A stretch of 64,000 bases of DNA, from positions 871,300 to 935,299 of the forward strand of contig NZ_KK211214.1 in the NCBI RefSeq assembly GCF_000621125.1. The letters run 5' to 3'. Positions within the stretch are counted from its first letter, which is position 1; the number at the start of each line of letters is the position of its first letter. Position numbers and translations under genes: made by a program. Below are positions 41,173 to 50,469 of this stretch, in pieces. Under the pieces are notes generated by a model. The model was not told the DNA's origin and did not search any database. It saw only the letters and a program-made list of their open reading frames with translations. This stretch comes from Maribacter antarcticus DSM 21422. Lineage in GTDB: Bacteria > Bacteroidota > Bacteroidia > Flavobacteriales > Flavobacteriaceae.

Positions 41173-42057
41173 TTAGCCCAACTTATCCTTAAAAAAGTTG
41201 ATTGTTCGGTTCCAAGCTAATTCTGCGGCCTCACGGTCATATCTTGGTGTGGTATCATTATGAAACCCATGATTGGCATGTTCATAGATATAGGCAGTAT
41301 GTTCTTTATCATGTTTTTTTAAGGCTTCCTCATATGCCGGCCATCCCTCGTTAACGCGTTTGTCAAGTTCCCCAAAATGCAATAGTAAGGGTGCGCTTAT
41401 ATCGATTATGTTTTCTGTTGGTTGTCCGCCATAAAATGGAACCGAAGCTTTTAAATCAGGTATTTTTATGGCCATCATATTGGAAATCCATCCGCCGAAA
41501 CAGAAACCTACCACACCAACGTTCCCAGTGCAGTCAGGATGATTTCTTAGGTGTTCAAACGCAGCGATAAAATCTTCCAACATTTCGTTTCGATCGCGTT
41601 TGCGCTGTAATTCGCGTCCTTCGTCATCGGTACCAGGATAACCTCCCAACGGAGTCAAAGCATCGGGTGCCAAAGAAATGAAACCAGCAAGTGCAGCGCG
41701 CCTTCCAACATCTTGGATGTGTGGGTTTAAACCACGGTTTTCATGAACAATGATGATACCAGGCAGTTTTTCAAAACTAGCTGCAGGTTTGGAAAGCAAG
41801 CCTTTTATGGTGCCTCCGCCTTTCGGAGATTCATAGGTGATAAACTCGGAGTTTAAGCGTGCGTCATCCTGTGGGACTTGTATTTTCTTCATATAATCAG
41901 GAGAGATAAAACCAAGTAAGGAACCTACTGTAATGCCTCCCACGGCGTAAGTAGAGAGTTTGTCCAAAAATAAACGTCGGGGAAGCCTGTTATGTGCGTA
42001 ATCGTCATAGAGGTCAAATACTTCTTGTTTAATGTCTGCTTTTTTTAATTTCCCCAT
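41173..42057 (-). CDS. Dienelactone hydrolase family protein, exported
   Basis: 294 aa. The N-terminus has PRRLFLDKLSTYAVGGITVGSLLGF, a Tat-like arginine pair before a hydrophobic run. The alpha/beta hydrolase has a Cys nucleophile in GVVGFCFGGW, as in dienelactone hydrolase, with Asp in LLHFGELDKR and His in EHANHGFHND. The GIIIVHENRGLNPHIQDVGRRAAL segment is the family signature. It lies 6 nt downstream of the LytTR regulator on the same strand, so the kinase, regulator and hydrolase form an operon. The substrate is unknown. Confidence 0.9.
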   Translation of the reverse strand: MGKLKKADIKQEVFDLYDDYAHNRLPRRLFLDKLSTYAVGGITVGSLLGFISPDYMKKIQVPQDDARLNSEFITYESPKGGGTIKGLLSKPAASFEKLPGIIIVHENRGLNPHIQDVGRRAALAGFISLAPDALTPLGGYPGTDDEGRELQRKRDRNEMLEDFIAAFEHLRNHPDCTGNVGVVGFCFGGWISNMMAIKIPDLKASVPFYGGQPTENIIDISAPLLLHFGELDKRVNEGWPAYEEALKKHDKEHTAYIYEHANHGFHNDTTPRYDREAAELAWNRTINFFKDKLG

Positions 42058-42063
42058 GTTGTA

Positions 42064-42771
42064 TTAATTTAAGACTTGTTGCATAAAACGTTCTTTGTAA
42101 GCCCTACCTATTGGAAGGTTCTTGTGATCGTCCAAACGGACTTGGTTTCCAATGATTTTTTCAATTTTTGATATGTTTAGGATATACGATTTGTGGATGC
42201 GAATAAATAATCGGTTATCCAATGTCTCCTCCCAAAACCGCAACGGCTCTTGAGAAAGGTGCTTTTTTTCTGTTGTAAATACTTCGGTATAGTCAGCGTC
42301 GGAATGTATAAAACGGATATCGGACACGTCTATTTTTATCAGCTCATAACCAGATTTTATAAAGATAACATCAGATGTTGAACTTACTTTGATAGGTTTT
42401 AGATTTTTGAGCTTTTCCGAAGAAGTTATTTTGACTTTGGAAACTGCTTGGACAAATCGCTCAAATGAGAAGGGTTTTAATAAATAGTCCGTTACGTCGT
42501 ACTCATAACTTTCCAAAGCATAGTCCGGAAAGGCTGTCGTTAGTATAACATGTGGCTTTTTAGAAAGCATTTTTAAAAAGTCGATACCCGATATTTTTGG
42601 TAAATGAATATCCAGAAAAATTAGGTCTATATCCGATGTCTTTAAGAATTCCATAGCCTGTAGTGCATCTGCGAAAGCGCCCCCTAACTCCATATTTCCG
42701 ATATCAGAAATATATTTTTTAAGTACCCGCTGCGCAGGTGGCTGGTCTTCTATAATGATGCAGCGAATCAT
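42064..42771 (-). CDS. LytTR-type response regulator
   Basis: 235 aa. Receiver domain at residues 1-120 (RCIIIEDQPPAQRVL, phospho-Asp in LIFLDIHLPKISGIDFL, Lys in YLLKPFSFERF). A LytTR DNA-binding domain follows (IFIKSGYELIKIDVSDIRFIHSDADYTEVFT, then RFWEETLDNRLFIRIHKSYILNISKIEKI). It overlaps the sensor kinase gene by 4 nt (ATGA), so the pair is coupled. The nearest divergent target is the TonB-type receptor at 43986. Confidence 0.93.
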   Translation of the reverse strand: MIRCIIIEDQPPAQRVLKKYISDIGNMELGGAFADALQAMEFLKTSDIDLIFLDIHLPKISGIDFLKMLSKKPHVILTTAFPDYALESYEYDVTDYLLKPFSFERFVQAVSKVKITSSEKLKNLKPIKVSSTSDVIFIKSGYELIKIDVSDIRFIHSDADYTEVFTTEKKHLSQEPLRFWEETLDNRLFIRIHKSYILNISKIEKIIGNQVRLDDHKNLPIGRAYKERFMQQVLN

Positions 42772-43796
42772 TCTAAACTAGATTTTAGGTTCATCTTTAA
42801 ATGTACGGAATATAGATGATTGACATCGGTTATCCGTAAAGTATGCGCATCGGGATACAGTAATTGCAGGCGTTTTTTTACATTTTTAAGACCAATGCCA
42901 TTATTGAGTTTATCCGTATTTGTAAGGGGTCGAAATGAATTTTCACATTTAAAATCCAACTGCCCGTTAACATCTAATCTTATGTGGATATCGATACGGA
43001 TATCCTCGGATTGACTAGCGGTACTGTGTTTAAAAGCGTTTTCTATAAATACGTTTAAAATTAGAGGCGCAATGAGATATCCAGAGGGTATGTGTGGTGC
43101 TTCAAAAGTAACCTTTCCGCGATCCTCTATCTGGAGTTCATTTAGTTGGGTAAAGTTCTTTAAGTGCTCTATTTCTTTACCCAGCCCTACAAAATCTTCC
43201 TTGCAATCATACAACATATAGCGCAGTACGGAGGAAAGTTCTAGAATAATGGAAGGTGTTTTAGGTGATTGTTCAATAGCGTACGAGTACAGATTGTTCA
43301 AGTTATTAAAAAGAAAATGAGGGTTAATCTGCGATTTTAAGAACTGAAGTTCACTCTCTTTTACCGAGGAACGTAATTCTTCCACCTCGCGTTGTTTTGT
43401 AGATGCGTCCCATGCGAACTTAAAGCCAGCTAAAATGGTAATTACAGGCAATACATCTAAAAGGCTATAAACCACTCCTGGAAAATATTTGCCTCGTGTA
43501 TCGGGATAATAAATGCGTTCTAGCACCAGTTCCTCGACCGCAATGATTAAGAAGACCATAATAGCAACGTAAAGAAAAAAAAGCAGGTATTTTTTTTGGT
43601 AGAAATAGCGAGGAAGTAGCGCATAGTTGATAATAAGGGCTCCCAATGCATAGTTTAAAAAAGCCACTATCTTATATTCATGTATTTGGGGTTGGTTTCT
43701 ATCGAAAGAAAAGAAAAGGAAAAGTACTATGTGCAGCACTATCTGGAATATAACCTCTTTACTAGTACTTGTTAAAAAAAATACTTTTCTGGACAT
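42768..43796 (-). CDS. Sensor histidine kinase, LytS/YehU type
   Basis: 342 aa from the ATG at 43796; a TTG 36 nt upstream is in frame but would add residues ahead of a likely first membrane segment. About four transmembrane segments occupy residues 10-130. The phospho-acceptor His is in SQINPHFLFNNLNNLYSYA, and the HATPase part has PLILNVFIENAFKHS and GIGLKNVKKRLQLLYPD. Kinases of this family phosphorylate LytTR regulators such as the one overlapping downstream. The signal is unknown. Confidence 0.92.
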   Translation of the reverse strand: MSRKVFFLTSTSKEVIFQIVLHIVLFLFFSFDRNQPQIHEYKIVAFLNYALGALIINYALLPRYFYQKKYLLFFLYVAIMVFLIIAVEELVLERIYYPDTRGKYFPGVVYSLLDVLPVITILAGFKFAWDASTKQREVEELRSSVKESELQFLKSQINPHFLFNNLNNLYSYAIEQSPKTPSIILELSSVLRYMLYDCKEDFVGLGKEIEHLKNFTQLNELQIEDRGKVTFEAPHIPSGYLIAPLILNVFIENAFKHSTASQSEDIRIDIHIRLDVNGQLDFKCENSFRPLTNTDKLNNGIGLKNVKKRLQLLYPDAHTLRITDVNHLYSVHLKMNLKSSLE

Positions 43797-43933
43797 GGTA
43801 TAAAAGTACCATTTTAAGATATGGAATGGCAAAACAAAACCCTTACCAACGCTTTTAGCCGTGTGAACGTATGCTAGTATTCTTTATGTCGTTCACAAGC
43901 CAGCCAAAGTCGTTTACAGAAAAGAAAAAGCTA

Positions 43934-43941
43934 TATTTTTG
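43934..43941 (+). promoter_or_regulatory. Candidate -7 promoter box of the second TonB-type receptor
   Basis: TATTTTTG is an exact TAnnTTTG match 44 nt before the ATG at 43986. No ideal TTG was found upstream, which would fit activator control by the divergent LytTR regulator. Confidence 0.4.
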
Positions 43942-43985
43942 CTAGTGCGCATCTTTGTACGTCAAAGCAGACTAATTTTCCCATC

Positions 43986-46361
43986 ATGCAACAACGTTTT
44001 AGTAGTTTATATATCGGTATGCTCTTGGTTGTAATTCAAAGTGTAAATGGACAAAATAGTATCACCACTATTAGTGGTAAAGTCAACGATGCAGCCGGTG
44101 CTCCTATAGAGTTTGCGACTGTTTTATTAGGTGATTTAATTACTCAGAAACCTATTTCGGGAACGACCACATTAATGAACGGAACCTTTGTAATGGAAAC
44201 GGACGCACCCAGTTTTTATATCGAGTTCAGCTTTATGGGGTATACCACAAAGCGTATCAACAACCCTAGTATAGAAAATGGCGTACTAGATTTAGGCACC
44301 GTAATCTTGGCCGAAGATGCCGAACAATTAGATGAGGTAGTCGTGGAAGGCGAAGTTTCCCAAACGGTTTTTAAGTTGGACAAACGTGTTTTTAATGTGG
44401 GGGCAGATTTAAGCAGTACTGGTGCAAGTGCCTTGGAGGTACTGAACAATGTGCCATCGGTTACAGTAAACATAGAAGGTCAAGTAAGCTTACGCGGCAG
44501 TCAAGGGGTACAAATGCTGATTAATGGAAAGCCATCGGTTATTGCTAACGAACAAGGGAACGCCCTGGGAACGCTAACCGCGGACATGATTGATCGGATT
44601 GAGGTCATTACCAATCCATCGGCCAAGTACGATGCGGAAGGCACTTCGGGCATTATCAATATCGTGTTAAAAAAGGACGAGCGAAGAGGGGTAAACGGGT
44701 CCGTGACGCTAAATATGGGAATACCCAACAACCACAGTTTGGGTTTTAGTCTGAATAAACGTACGGAGAAATTCAATATATTCAGTCAGTTAGGTGTTGG
44801 ACGGAGGACCTTTCCTAGCGACAACGAGAGCGAGAATAGAAACCTCTTGGACGACACTTATGTCAACAGTTTTGGCAAGAGTGATAAGAACGAAACTTTT
44901 TTTAACCTTATCCTTGGAACGGATTACCACATTAATGATTTGAATGTAATAACCCTCTCCGGAAACTTTGCCTACGAGTGGGAAAAGGAAAACGCTACGG
45001 CATTGTTTAGCTCCTTTGATGGCGGAGATTTGTTGACCGATGCATTTAAACGAAGGGAATTGACCACCGCTACCAATCCTAAATATTCTTACGAGCTGCA
45101 ATATAAAAAGGATTTTAAGGGCAATGAAGATCAATCATTACTTTTGAGCGCAACGGGAAACCTTTTTGCCAAGGACCAAGTATCCGACTTTACGAATACG
45201 ACAACATTTGGTTCTGCAGCGGATTTGTTGCAGCGCGCACGGACAGATTTCGGTCAGGCCGATTATATCTTTAAGGCGGATTACACCCATCCGTGGGCGG
45301 ACAAATACACCATAGAAACCGGAGCGCAATACCAAATAAACGATGTGGAAAGTGATTTTGGCATCAGCGAATTTGACGGTGCTTCCTTTGTGGAAGATCC
45401 CGTGCTGACTAATATTTTTGAATGGAAGCAAAAGGTATTGGGCGTTTACGGAACGGCGGCGTACGAAAGGGACAGATGGGGATTAAAACTGGGCGTACGC
45501 TTTGAGGATACGAATGTGGCTACACTTTTACAGACCACCGATGAACCTAACAACCAGCGGTACAACAACTTTTTTCCTAGCGGATTTGCCTCCTATAAAG
45601 CAAACGATGATCTGTCCTTTCAGGCAGGGTACTCCAAGCGGATATTCCGACCTCGATTATGGGATTTGAATCCGTTTTTCAATATCCGGAACAATTTTAA
45701 TATCCGAACTGGTAACCCTGATTTGCAGCCAGAATTTACCGATAGTTTTGAGATTACTAGTATTTATAGACTAGGCAGGGTGTCCATGAACTTTGGTATT
45801 TTCTACCGACATACCACCGAGGTAGTAGAAAGGGTAGTGGCCTTTGAAAACAATATCAGTATCTCCAGACCCGAGAACATTGGTAGCAACAATACTATAG
45901 GCGTAGAGTTCAATGCCAAATATACCCCTACGAATTGGTTGTCGTTTACCAACGATTTTAATTTTAATCAGTTCGCGCGCGATGGTGATTTTGAAGGCAC
46001 TTCTTTTGATTTTACAGGCCAACAATGGTCTACCCGGTTAATGAGTAAAATAAAACTCCCTGCGGATATCGATTTGGAATTTATTGGTAATTACGAGTCT
46101 GGTTTCCGTACTTTGCAACAAGAAATTACCGAGGTCATTTTCATGGATTTTGGCGCGCGCAAAAAGATACTAAAAGGTAAGGCCATATTGAACCTTAGTA
46201 TCCGCGATGTTTTTGCTTCGCGGATTAGGGAAAGCCAAACCATACAACCCGACTTCTACCTCAGAAATTTTAGCCAACAAGGTCGCTTTGTGACTTTTGG
46301 TGTTAGTTTTGGTTTTGGTAAAGGCGAGGCGATGGAATTTTCTGGGCAGAAACGGTTTTAG
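43986..46361 (+). CDS. TonB-dependent receptor-like outer-membrane protein (paralogue 2)
   Basis: 791 aa. Signal peptide (SLYIGMLLVVIQSVNGQ), CarboxypepD_reg-like domain (~25-100: ISGKVNDAAGAPIEFATVLL, SFMGYTTKRI), plug (DKRVFNVGADLSSTGASALEVLNNVPSV, LINGKPSVIANEQ, SAKYDAEGTSGIINIVLKK), and a beta-barrel to the C-terminus. It shares its layout with the gene at 37463 and looks like a diverged paralogue. The sequence from 44400 to 46350 looks richer in G+C than its flanks by eye. It is divergent from the sensor-kinase/LytTR pair, which may control it. No SusD follows. Confidence 0.9.
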   Translation: MQQRFSSLYIGMLLVVIQSVNGQNSITTISGKVNDAAGAPIEFATVLLGDLITQKPISGTTTLMNGTFVMETDAPSFYIEFSFMGYTTKRINNPSIENGVLDLGTVILAEDAEQLDEVVVEGEVSQTVFKLDKRVFNVGADLSSTGASALEVLNNVPSVTVNIEGQVSLRGSQGVQMLINGKPSVIANEQGNALGTLTADMIDRIEVITNPSAKYDAEGTSGIINIVLKKDERRGVNGSVTLNMGIPNNHSLGFSLNKRTEKFNIFSQLGVGRRTFPSDNESENRNLLDDTYVNSFGKSDKNETFFNLILGTDYHINDLNVITLSGNFAYEWEKENATALFSSFDGGDLLTDAFKRRELTTATNPKYSYELQYKKDFKGNEDQSLLLSATGNLFAKDQVSDFTNTTTFGSAADLLQRARTDFGQADYIFKADYTHPWADKYTIETGAQYQINDVESDFGISEFDGASFVEDPVLTNIFEWKQKVLGVYGTAAYERDRWGLKLGVRFEDTNVATLLQTTDEPNNQRYNNFFPSGFASYKANDDLSFQAGYSKRIFRPRLWDLNPFFNIRNNFNIRTGNPDLQPEFTDSFEITSIYRLGRVSMNFGIFYRHTTEVVERVVAFENNISISRPENIGSNNTIGVEFNAKYTPTNWLSFTNDFNFNQFARDGDFEGTSFDFTGQQWSTRLMSKIKLPADIDLEFIGNYESGFRTLQQEITEVIFMDFGARKKILKGKAILNLSIRDVFASRIRESQTIQPDFYLRNFSQQGRFVTFGVSFGFGKGEAMEFSGQKRF

Positions 46362-46671
46362 AAATAGTCCACTAGGCCAAAAAATACATTAGAACTACAT
46401 GCCTAGGAATTTCGTATTTTTCTTTGTGATTATTAAAAGTTTAATGCTTGAGTTCTTTTATCTTTATGAAACAAGTATCACTTTTTTAAGAATAAGTATT
46501 TATCTTGGTGCTTGTGAAGTTTATAAAATGAAGTGTGATAAAGTGCTTATTTTATAACTATTTGCCAGGAGATTTAGGCTTAGTTGTGCAGCTGCATACC
46601 CACCAGCGTTTTAATTCAGAGCATTATTAAATGTATATTTTTCTTAGGTACTAAAAAGCATCTATTACTAC
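46362..46671. other. Intergenic region, no supported gene
   Basis: Low-complexity A+T-rich sequence between the receptor and the broken glutaredoxin gene. No terminator hairpin or convincing promoter was seen. Confidence 0.5.
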
Positions 46672-47205
46672 ATGCAAAACATAATCCCGGAAATAAAATT
46701 ATATGGCGCCGATGGCTGCAACAAGACTAACTACTACAAATTGGTCTTGGATGAAATTCGATTGCCGCACACATTTTTAGATGTAGAAGCAAATGAAGAA
46801 TACCCTTATGCTTTGCGTGGGCTTTATGAGAACTGAAAACTAAATTTTCCAACGATTACGATAGGGAAAAAGAAACTGTGAAACCCTTATAAAGAGGAAA
46901 TCATAAAATGGATGAATATATTAATACCCAGTAGATTACCTATCCTAAATAATAAAGAAAATCGGCGTTTCACCTTAGATATTAATGGCGAGATAGCCCA
47001 GGTTGATTATCGATTAAAAGAAGGAAAAATATATCTGGCACATTCTGAAGTGCCTTATAACTTGAGAGGCCAAGGAATTGAAAAAGTCTTGGTAGAGAAG
47101 ACTTTTGAGAAATTAACAAAAGAGAACTATCTTGCAGTAGCAGTCTGCTCCTCTGTAAAAGCGATTAAAAATAGAAGTAATCATTGGAGTACTATTATCG
47201 AGTAA
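46672..47205 (+). pseudogene. Broken glutaredoxin-GNAT fusion gene (two in-frame TGA)
   Basis: From the ATG at 46672 the frame reads a glutaredoxin-like protein: EIKLYGADGCNKTNYYKLVLDE, HTFLDVEANEEY. It is interrupted by TGA at 46834-46836 just before KLNFPTITIGKKKL, and by TGA at 46879-46881 before NPYKEEIIKWMN. The same frame then runs without a stop into a small GNAT-type acetyltransferase (FTLDINGEIAQVDYRLKEGKIYL, SEVPYNLRGQGIEKVLVEKTFEKL), ending at 47205. Read through, the gene encodes 177 residues, so this appears to be a two-domain gene knocked out by two nonsense changes (likely GGA and CGA/AGA in the ancestor). The GNAT half could still be made from the ATG at 46912, as 97 aa, but its last ~15 residues also look worn. 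Confidence 0.8.
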
Positions 47206-47228
47206 TAATAAAAGAAAAGCACCATATT

Positions 47229-48788
47229 TTGATATTAAAATTAAACATAAAAGATACCTTTTCTAAAGAGTTACCTGCAGACCCAGTATTTAAAAATGCA
47301 AGGCGACAGGTTACAAAGGCTTGTTTTTCATATCTAACACCAAAAAAACCATCTAACCCCAGTTTGATTCATAAATCGCCAGAAATGATGGATGCCATTG
47401 GTTTGGATGAATCTGTAGCTACTCAGGATTTTTTGAATATTTTTTCCGGAGCCGAAATTTTGCCGAATACGAAGCCCTATGCCATGTGTTATGGCGGACA
47501 CCAATTCGGGAATTGGGCTGGTCAGTTGGGCGATGGTCGTGCCATAAACTTGGCTGAGGTTGAGCACAACGGTAAACAGTGGGCATTGCAATTAAAAGGT
47601 GCAGGAGAAACGCCTTATTCAAGAACAGCCGACGGTTTGGCGGTTTTGAGGTCTTCCATACGGGAGTACCTTTGTAGTGAAGCGATGTTTCATTTGGGAG
47701 TACCAACGACTAGAGCCTTGTCTTTAGTATTAAGTGGAGATACCGTGTTGCGGGATATGATGTATGATGGCAATCCTGATTATGAAAAGGGAGCTATCGT
47801 TTGCCGTGTTGCGCCTTCTTTTTTACGCTTTGGAAACTATGAGCTGCTGGCTGCTAGACAGGATGTTGAAACCTTAAAAACATTAGTAGATTATACAATT
47901 AAACATTATTTTTCACATTTGGGAGCCCCTTCAAAAGAGGCATATGTTTCATTCTTTAAAGAGGTTGCCGTAAAAAGTATGGAAATGGTCATCCATTGGC
48001 AACGGGTTGGTTTCGTGCATGGTGTGATGAATACTGATAATATGTCTATTTTAGGATTAACTATAGACTACGGGCCATATGGCTGGTTAGAGGATTACGA
48101 TTTCGGATGGACACCGAACACCACCGATAGGGCAAATCGTCGTTATCGCTATGGAACACAACCACAAATCGTACTTTGGAATCTATTGAAGTTGGCGAAT
48201 GCCCTCTATCCACTTATTGAAGAAGCGGAACCCTTGCAAAAGATTCTGGCGGAATATCAGGAGGATGTGGAGAATGGCTATTTAGCAATGATGAAATCCA
48301 AACTAGGCCTGGTTGAAGTGGATAGTAATGACGGATTGCTCATTGAAACACTAGAAGCCGTATTGCAACGCTCTGAGACCGATATGGCCATTTTTTTTAG
48401 AACGCTATCTAAGTTCGATAGTACTGGAGGTGGTTTAGAAATGGTGGCCGATGCGTTTTACAAACCAGATGAAATCCAAGGTGAAATCCAAAAGGATTGG
48501 ATGGCTTGGTTTTCAATGTACGCTGCACGCCTAAAGCTTGAAACCCAAAGCAATGACCAACGTGCTAAAACAATGAATACTATAAACCCTAAATATGTAT
48601 TACGTAATTATATGGCACAATTGGCCATAGATGATGCCGATAAGGGAGATTATAAACTGTTGGATGAATTGTTTCAACTGCTCAAAAAGCCCTATGGAGA
48701 GCAACCTCACAATGAAAAATGGTTCGCCAAACGTCCCGATTGGGCAAGAAACAAGGTGGGCTGTTCCATGCTCTCGTGTAGTTCGTAA
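47229..48788 (+). CDS. selO: SelO family protein adenylyltransferase (YdiU/UPF0061)
   Basis: 519 aa from a TTG at 47229, chosen because relatives begin just before the LNIKDTFSKELPADP segment. No ATG precedes it in frame, and a longer TTG at 47184 would overlap the broken gene. The pseudokinase core is intact: YGGHQFGNWAGQLGDGRAINLAEV, LQLKGAGETPYSRTADGLAVLRSSIREYL, GVMNTDNMSILGLTIDYGPYGWLEDYD. The C-terminus GCSMLSCSS has Cys where selenoprotein O carries selenocysteine. SelO transfers AMP to protein Ser/Thr/Tyr residues in redox control. The weak start beside a pseudogene leaves some doubt about expression. Confidence 0.88.
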   Translation: MILKLNIKDTFSKELPADPVFKNARRQVTKACFSYLTPKKPSNPSLIHKSPEMMDAIGLDESVATQDFLNIFSGAEILPNTKPYAMCYGGHQFGNWAGQLGDGRAINLAEVEHNGKQWALQLKGAGETPYSRTADGLAVLRSSIREYLCSEAMFHLGVPTTRALSLVLSGDTVLRDMMYDGNPDYEKGAIVCRVAPSFLRFGNYELLAARQDVETLKTLVDYTIKHYFSHLGAPSKEAYVSFFKEVAVKSMEMVIHWQRVGFVHGVMNTDNMSILGLTIDYGPYGWLEDYDFGWTPNTTDRANRRYRYGTQPQIVLWNLLKLANALYPLIEEAEPLQKILAEYQEDVENGYLAMMKSKLGLVEVDSNDGLLIETLEAVLQRSETDMAIFFRTLSKFDSTGGGLEMVADAFYKPDEIQGEIQKDWMAWFSMYAARLKLETQSNDQRAKTMNTINPKYVLRNYMAQLAIDDADKGDYKLLDELFQLLKKPYGEQPHNEKWFAKRPDWARNKVGCSMLSCSS

Positions 48789-48848
48789 TACTGGCTTAGA
48801 AAGCGATTTTTTTAATTTTAGAATAAACAAAAAGAAGAAGAAATACGC

Positions 48849-49112
48849 ATGAGTAACGCAATTTTAAACCATATTAAAAACATCCCTAATGGCTATTCTG
48901 AGGGAACATATAATAGCTGAACATACGGAATAACAAAAGGAATTTCCATTATTGGAAATTCCTTTAAAATATATAGTGAGGAGCTTGGTGGTAAGGATTT
49001 CGTAAACCTTAACTATTATGTTACAAGCGATAATAATCTATTAAAGCCTTGCGAAATGCCAGAACACAAGGTGGTGGACTTTCTAATAAAATATAGTCTT
49101 AAATTAGTTTAG
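48849..49112 (+). pseudogene. Small conserved gene interrupted by an in-frame TGA
   Basis: From the ATG at 48849 the frame gives HIKNIPNGYSEGTYNS, then TGA at 48918-48920. It continues in the same frame as TYGITKGISIIGNSFKIYSEELGGKDF and NLNYYVTSDN, LLKPCEMPEHKVVDFL to a TAG at 49110-49112. The whole would be 86 residues. The second half looks like a small Bacteroidetes protein with the GYSE, EELGG and LKPCEMP segments, which I know only as a conserved small family sometimes labelled peptide-methionine-sulfoxide-reductase-like. The label is unsure; the interruption is clear. It follows selO. Confidence 0.6.
48936..48965. repeat. Perfect 12-bp hairpin inside the broken small gene
   Basis: Arms AAAGGAATTTCC (48936-48947) and its complement (48954-48965) flank ATTATT. 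It lies about 150 nt downstream of selO. On the plus strand it lacks a T-run after it, so it is a weak terminator candidate for selO. Confidence 0.6.
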
Positions 49113-49317
49113 AGGTATCGGTTAAACGCCAGCCTTGTTTTATAAAACGAATAGCTCTGCCCATGAAATATAGCATGAAGCACTGCAGATTCTTATAATG
49201 CTTATGCACCGTTAGGTACACTCTTAATTTTTGGATAGATGGTATAATTACAGATTTATTATAAATCATTATTTGTTAAAAAACACGTATCTTTTATCCT
49301 AAAATAAGTAAAGCTAT

Positions 49318-50469
49318 ATGGCCAAGGAGTTCAACCCTAAGTATCCGTCCATGGACGATTTAAGAAGTAAGGCCATGCACCGAATCCCAAAGTTCGCCTT
49401 TGAATATTTAGATGGGGGTTGTAATGAGGATGTGAGCCTGGTTAGAAATACATCGGAGATTAGGGAGGTGCAGTTACAGCCAAGATACTTAAGGAACCAA
49501 GGTGTTAGTTCTACCAAAACTACCGTGATGGGCATGGAGTTTGATGCGCCTTTTGGTATTGCGCCAGTAGGACTTCAAGGGTTGATGTGGCCCAATTCCC
49601 CTGAAATATTGGCGAAATCGGCCTTTAAAAATAATATACCATTTATACTGAGTACGGTGACCACCATGAGCATAGAGCGCGCCAGCGAACTCACGGAGGG
49701 TAACGCGTGGTTTCAATTGTACAATCCTGCGGAGGATTCCCTCCGGGACGATATCATCAATAGGGCAGCGGCTGCGGAATGTCCTGTACTCGTGCTCCTT
49801 TGTGATGTGCCCACTTTTGGCTATCGTCCAAGGGATATCAGAAACGGACTGGCCTTACCGCCTAAAATGTCTATTACAAATATTTTACAGATTATGGGAA
49901 AACCTACTTGGGCGTATAATACGCTAAAATATGGTCAGCCCACATTTGAGACGCTAAAACCATATACTCCCGAAGGGTTGAATCTAAAACAACTGGGCCA
50001 ATTTATGGACAAGACCTTTTCTGGTCGCTTGAATGAAGAGCGGATCAAGCCAATCAGGGATAAATGGAAGGGGAAATTAGTCCTTAAAGGTGTCGCTTCT
50101 GAACAGGATACAAAAGATGCCATTCGATTAGGTTTTGATGGTATTATAGTTTCTAACCATGGGGGCAGGCAATTGGATGCCGCGCAGTCAACCATCAATT
50201 CTCTTTCGGAAATAAGGGCGAAATATAGCAATCAAATAGAAATTATGATGGACAGTGGACTACGTTCCGGGCCAGATATAGCTCGTGCCATGGCCAGTGG
50301 TGCAAAATTCACCTTCATGGGCCGTTCTTTTCTCTATGGATGTGGAGCTTTGGGCGACCAAGGTGGTGACCATACCATAAGCATGTTAAAAACGCAGTTC
50401 AAACAGGTGATGGACCAATTGTGCTGTGAACGAGTGGAAGATTTACCAAAACACTTGATAAAAATCTAA
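49318..50469 (+). CDS. FMN-dependent alpha-hydroxy-acid dehydrogenase (LldD/glycolate-oxidase family)
   Basis: 383 aa. The active-site segment SNHGGRQLDAAQST contains the catalytic His and Arg, APVGLQGLMWPNSPEILAKSA is the FMN-binding start, and LKGVASEQDTKDA carries the Lys. The front Tyr is in FAFEYLDGG. FMN enzymes of this family oxidise L-lactate, mandelate or other 2-hydroxy acids to 2-oxo acids. It is transcribed alone just ahead of the uronate cluster. L-lactate dehydrogenase is the usual name, but the substrate is not decided by sequence. Confidence 0.9.
   Translation: MAKEFNPKYPSMDDLRSKAMHRIPKFAFEYLDGGCNEDVSLVRNTSEIREVQLQPRYLRNQGVSSTKTTVMGMEFDAPFGIAPVGLQGLMWPNSPEILAKSAFKNNIPFILSTVTTMSIERASELTEGNAWFQLYNPAEDSLRDDIINRAAAAECPVLVLLCDVPTFGYRPRDIRNGLALPPKMSITNILQIMGKPTWAYNTLKYGQPTFETLKPYTPEGLNLKQLGQFMDKTFSGRLNEERIKPIRDKWKGKLVLKGVASEQDTKDAIRLGFDGIIVSNHGGRQLDAAQSTINSLSEIRAKYSNQIEIMMDSGLRSGPDIARAMASGAKFTFMGRSFLYGCGALGDQGGDHTISMLKTQFKQVMDQLCCERVEDLPKHLIKI

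Noticed and set aside
46672-49112. TGA read as an amino acid, because three TGA codons interrupt otherwise readable genes
   Set aside because: The intact gene ending at 41125 uses TGA as its normal stop, and no selenocysteine element was evident. Other local lesions (TAA, frameshifts elsewhere) point to decay.
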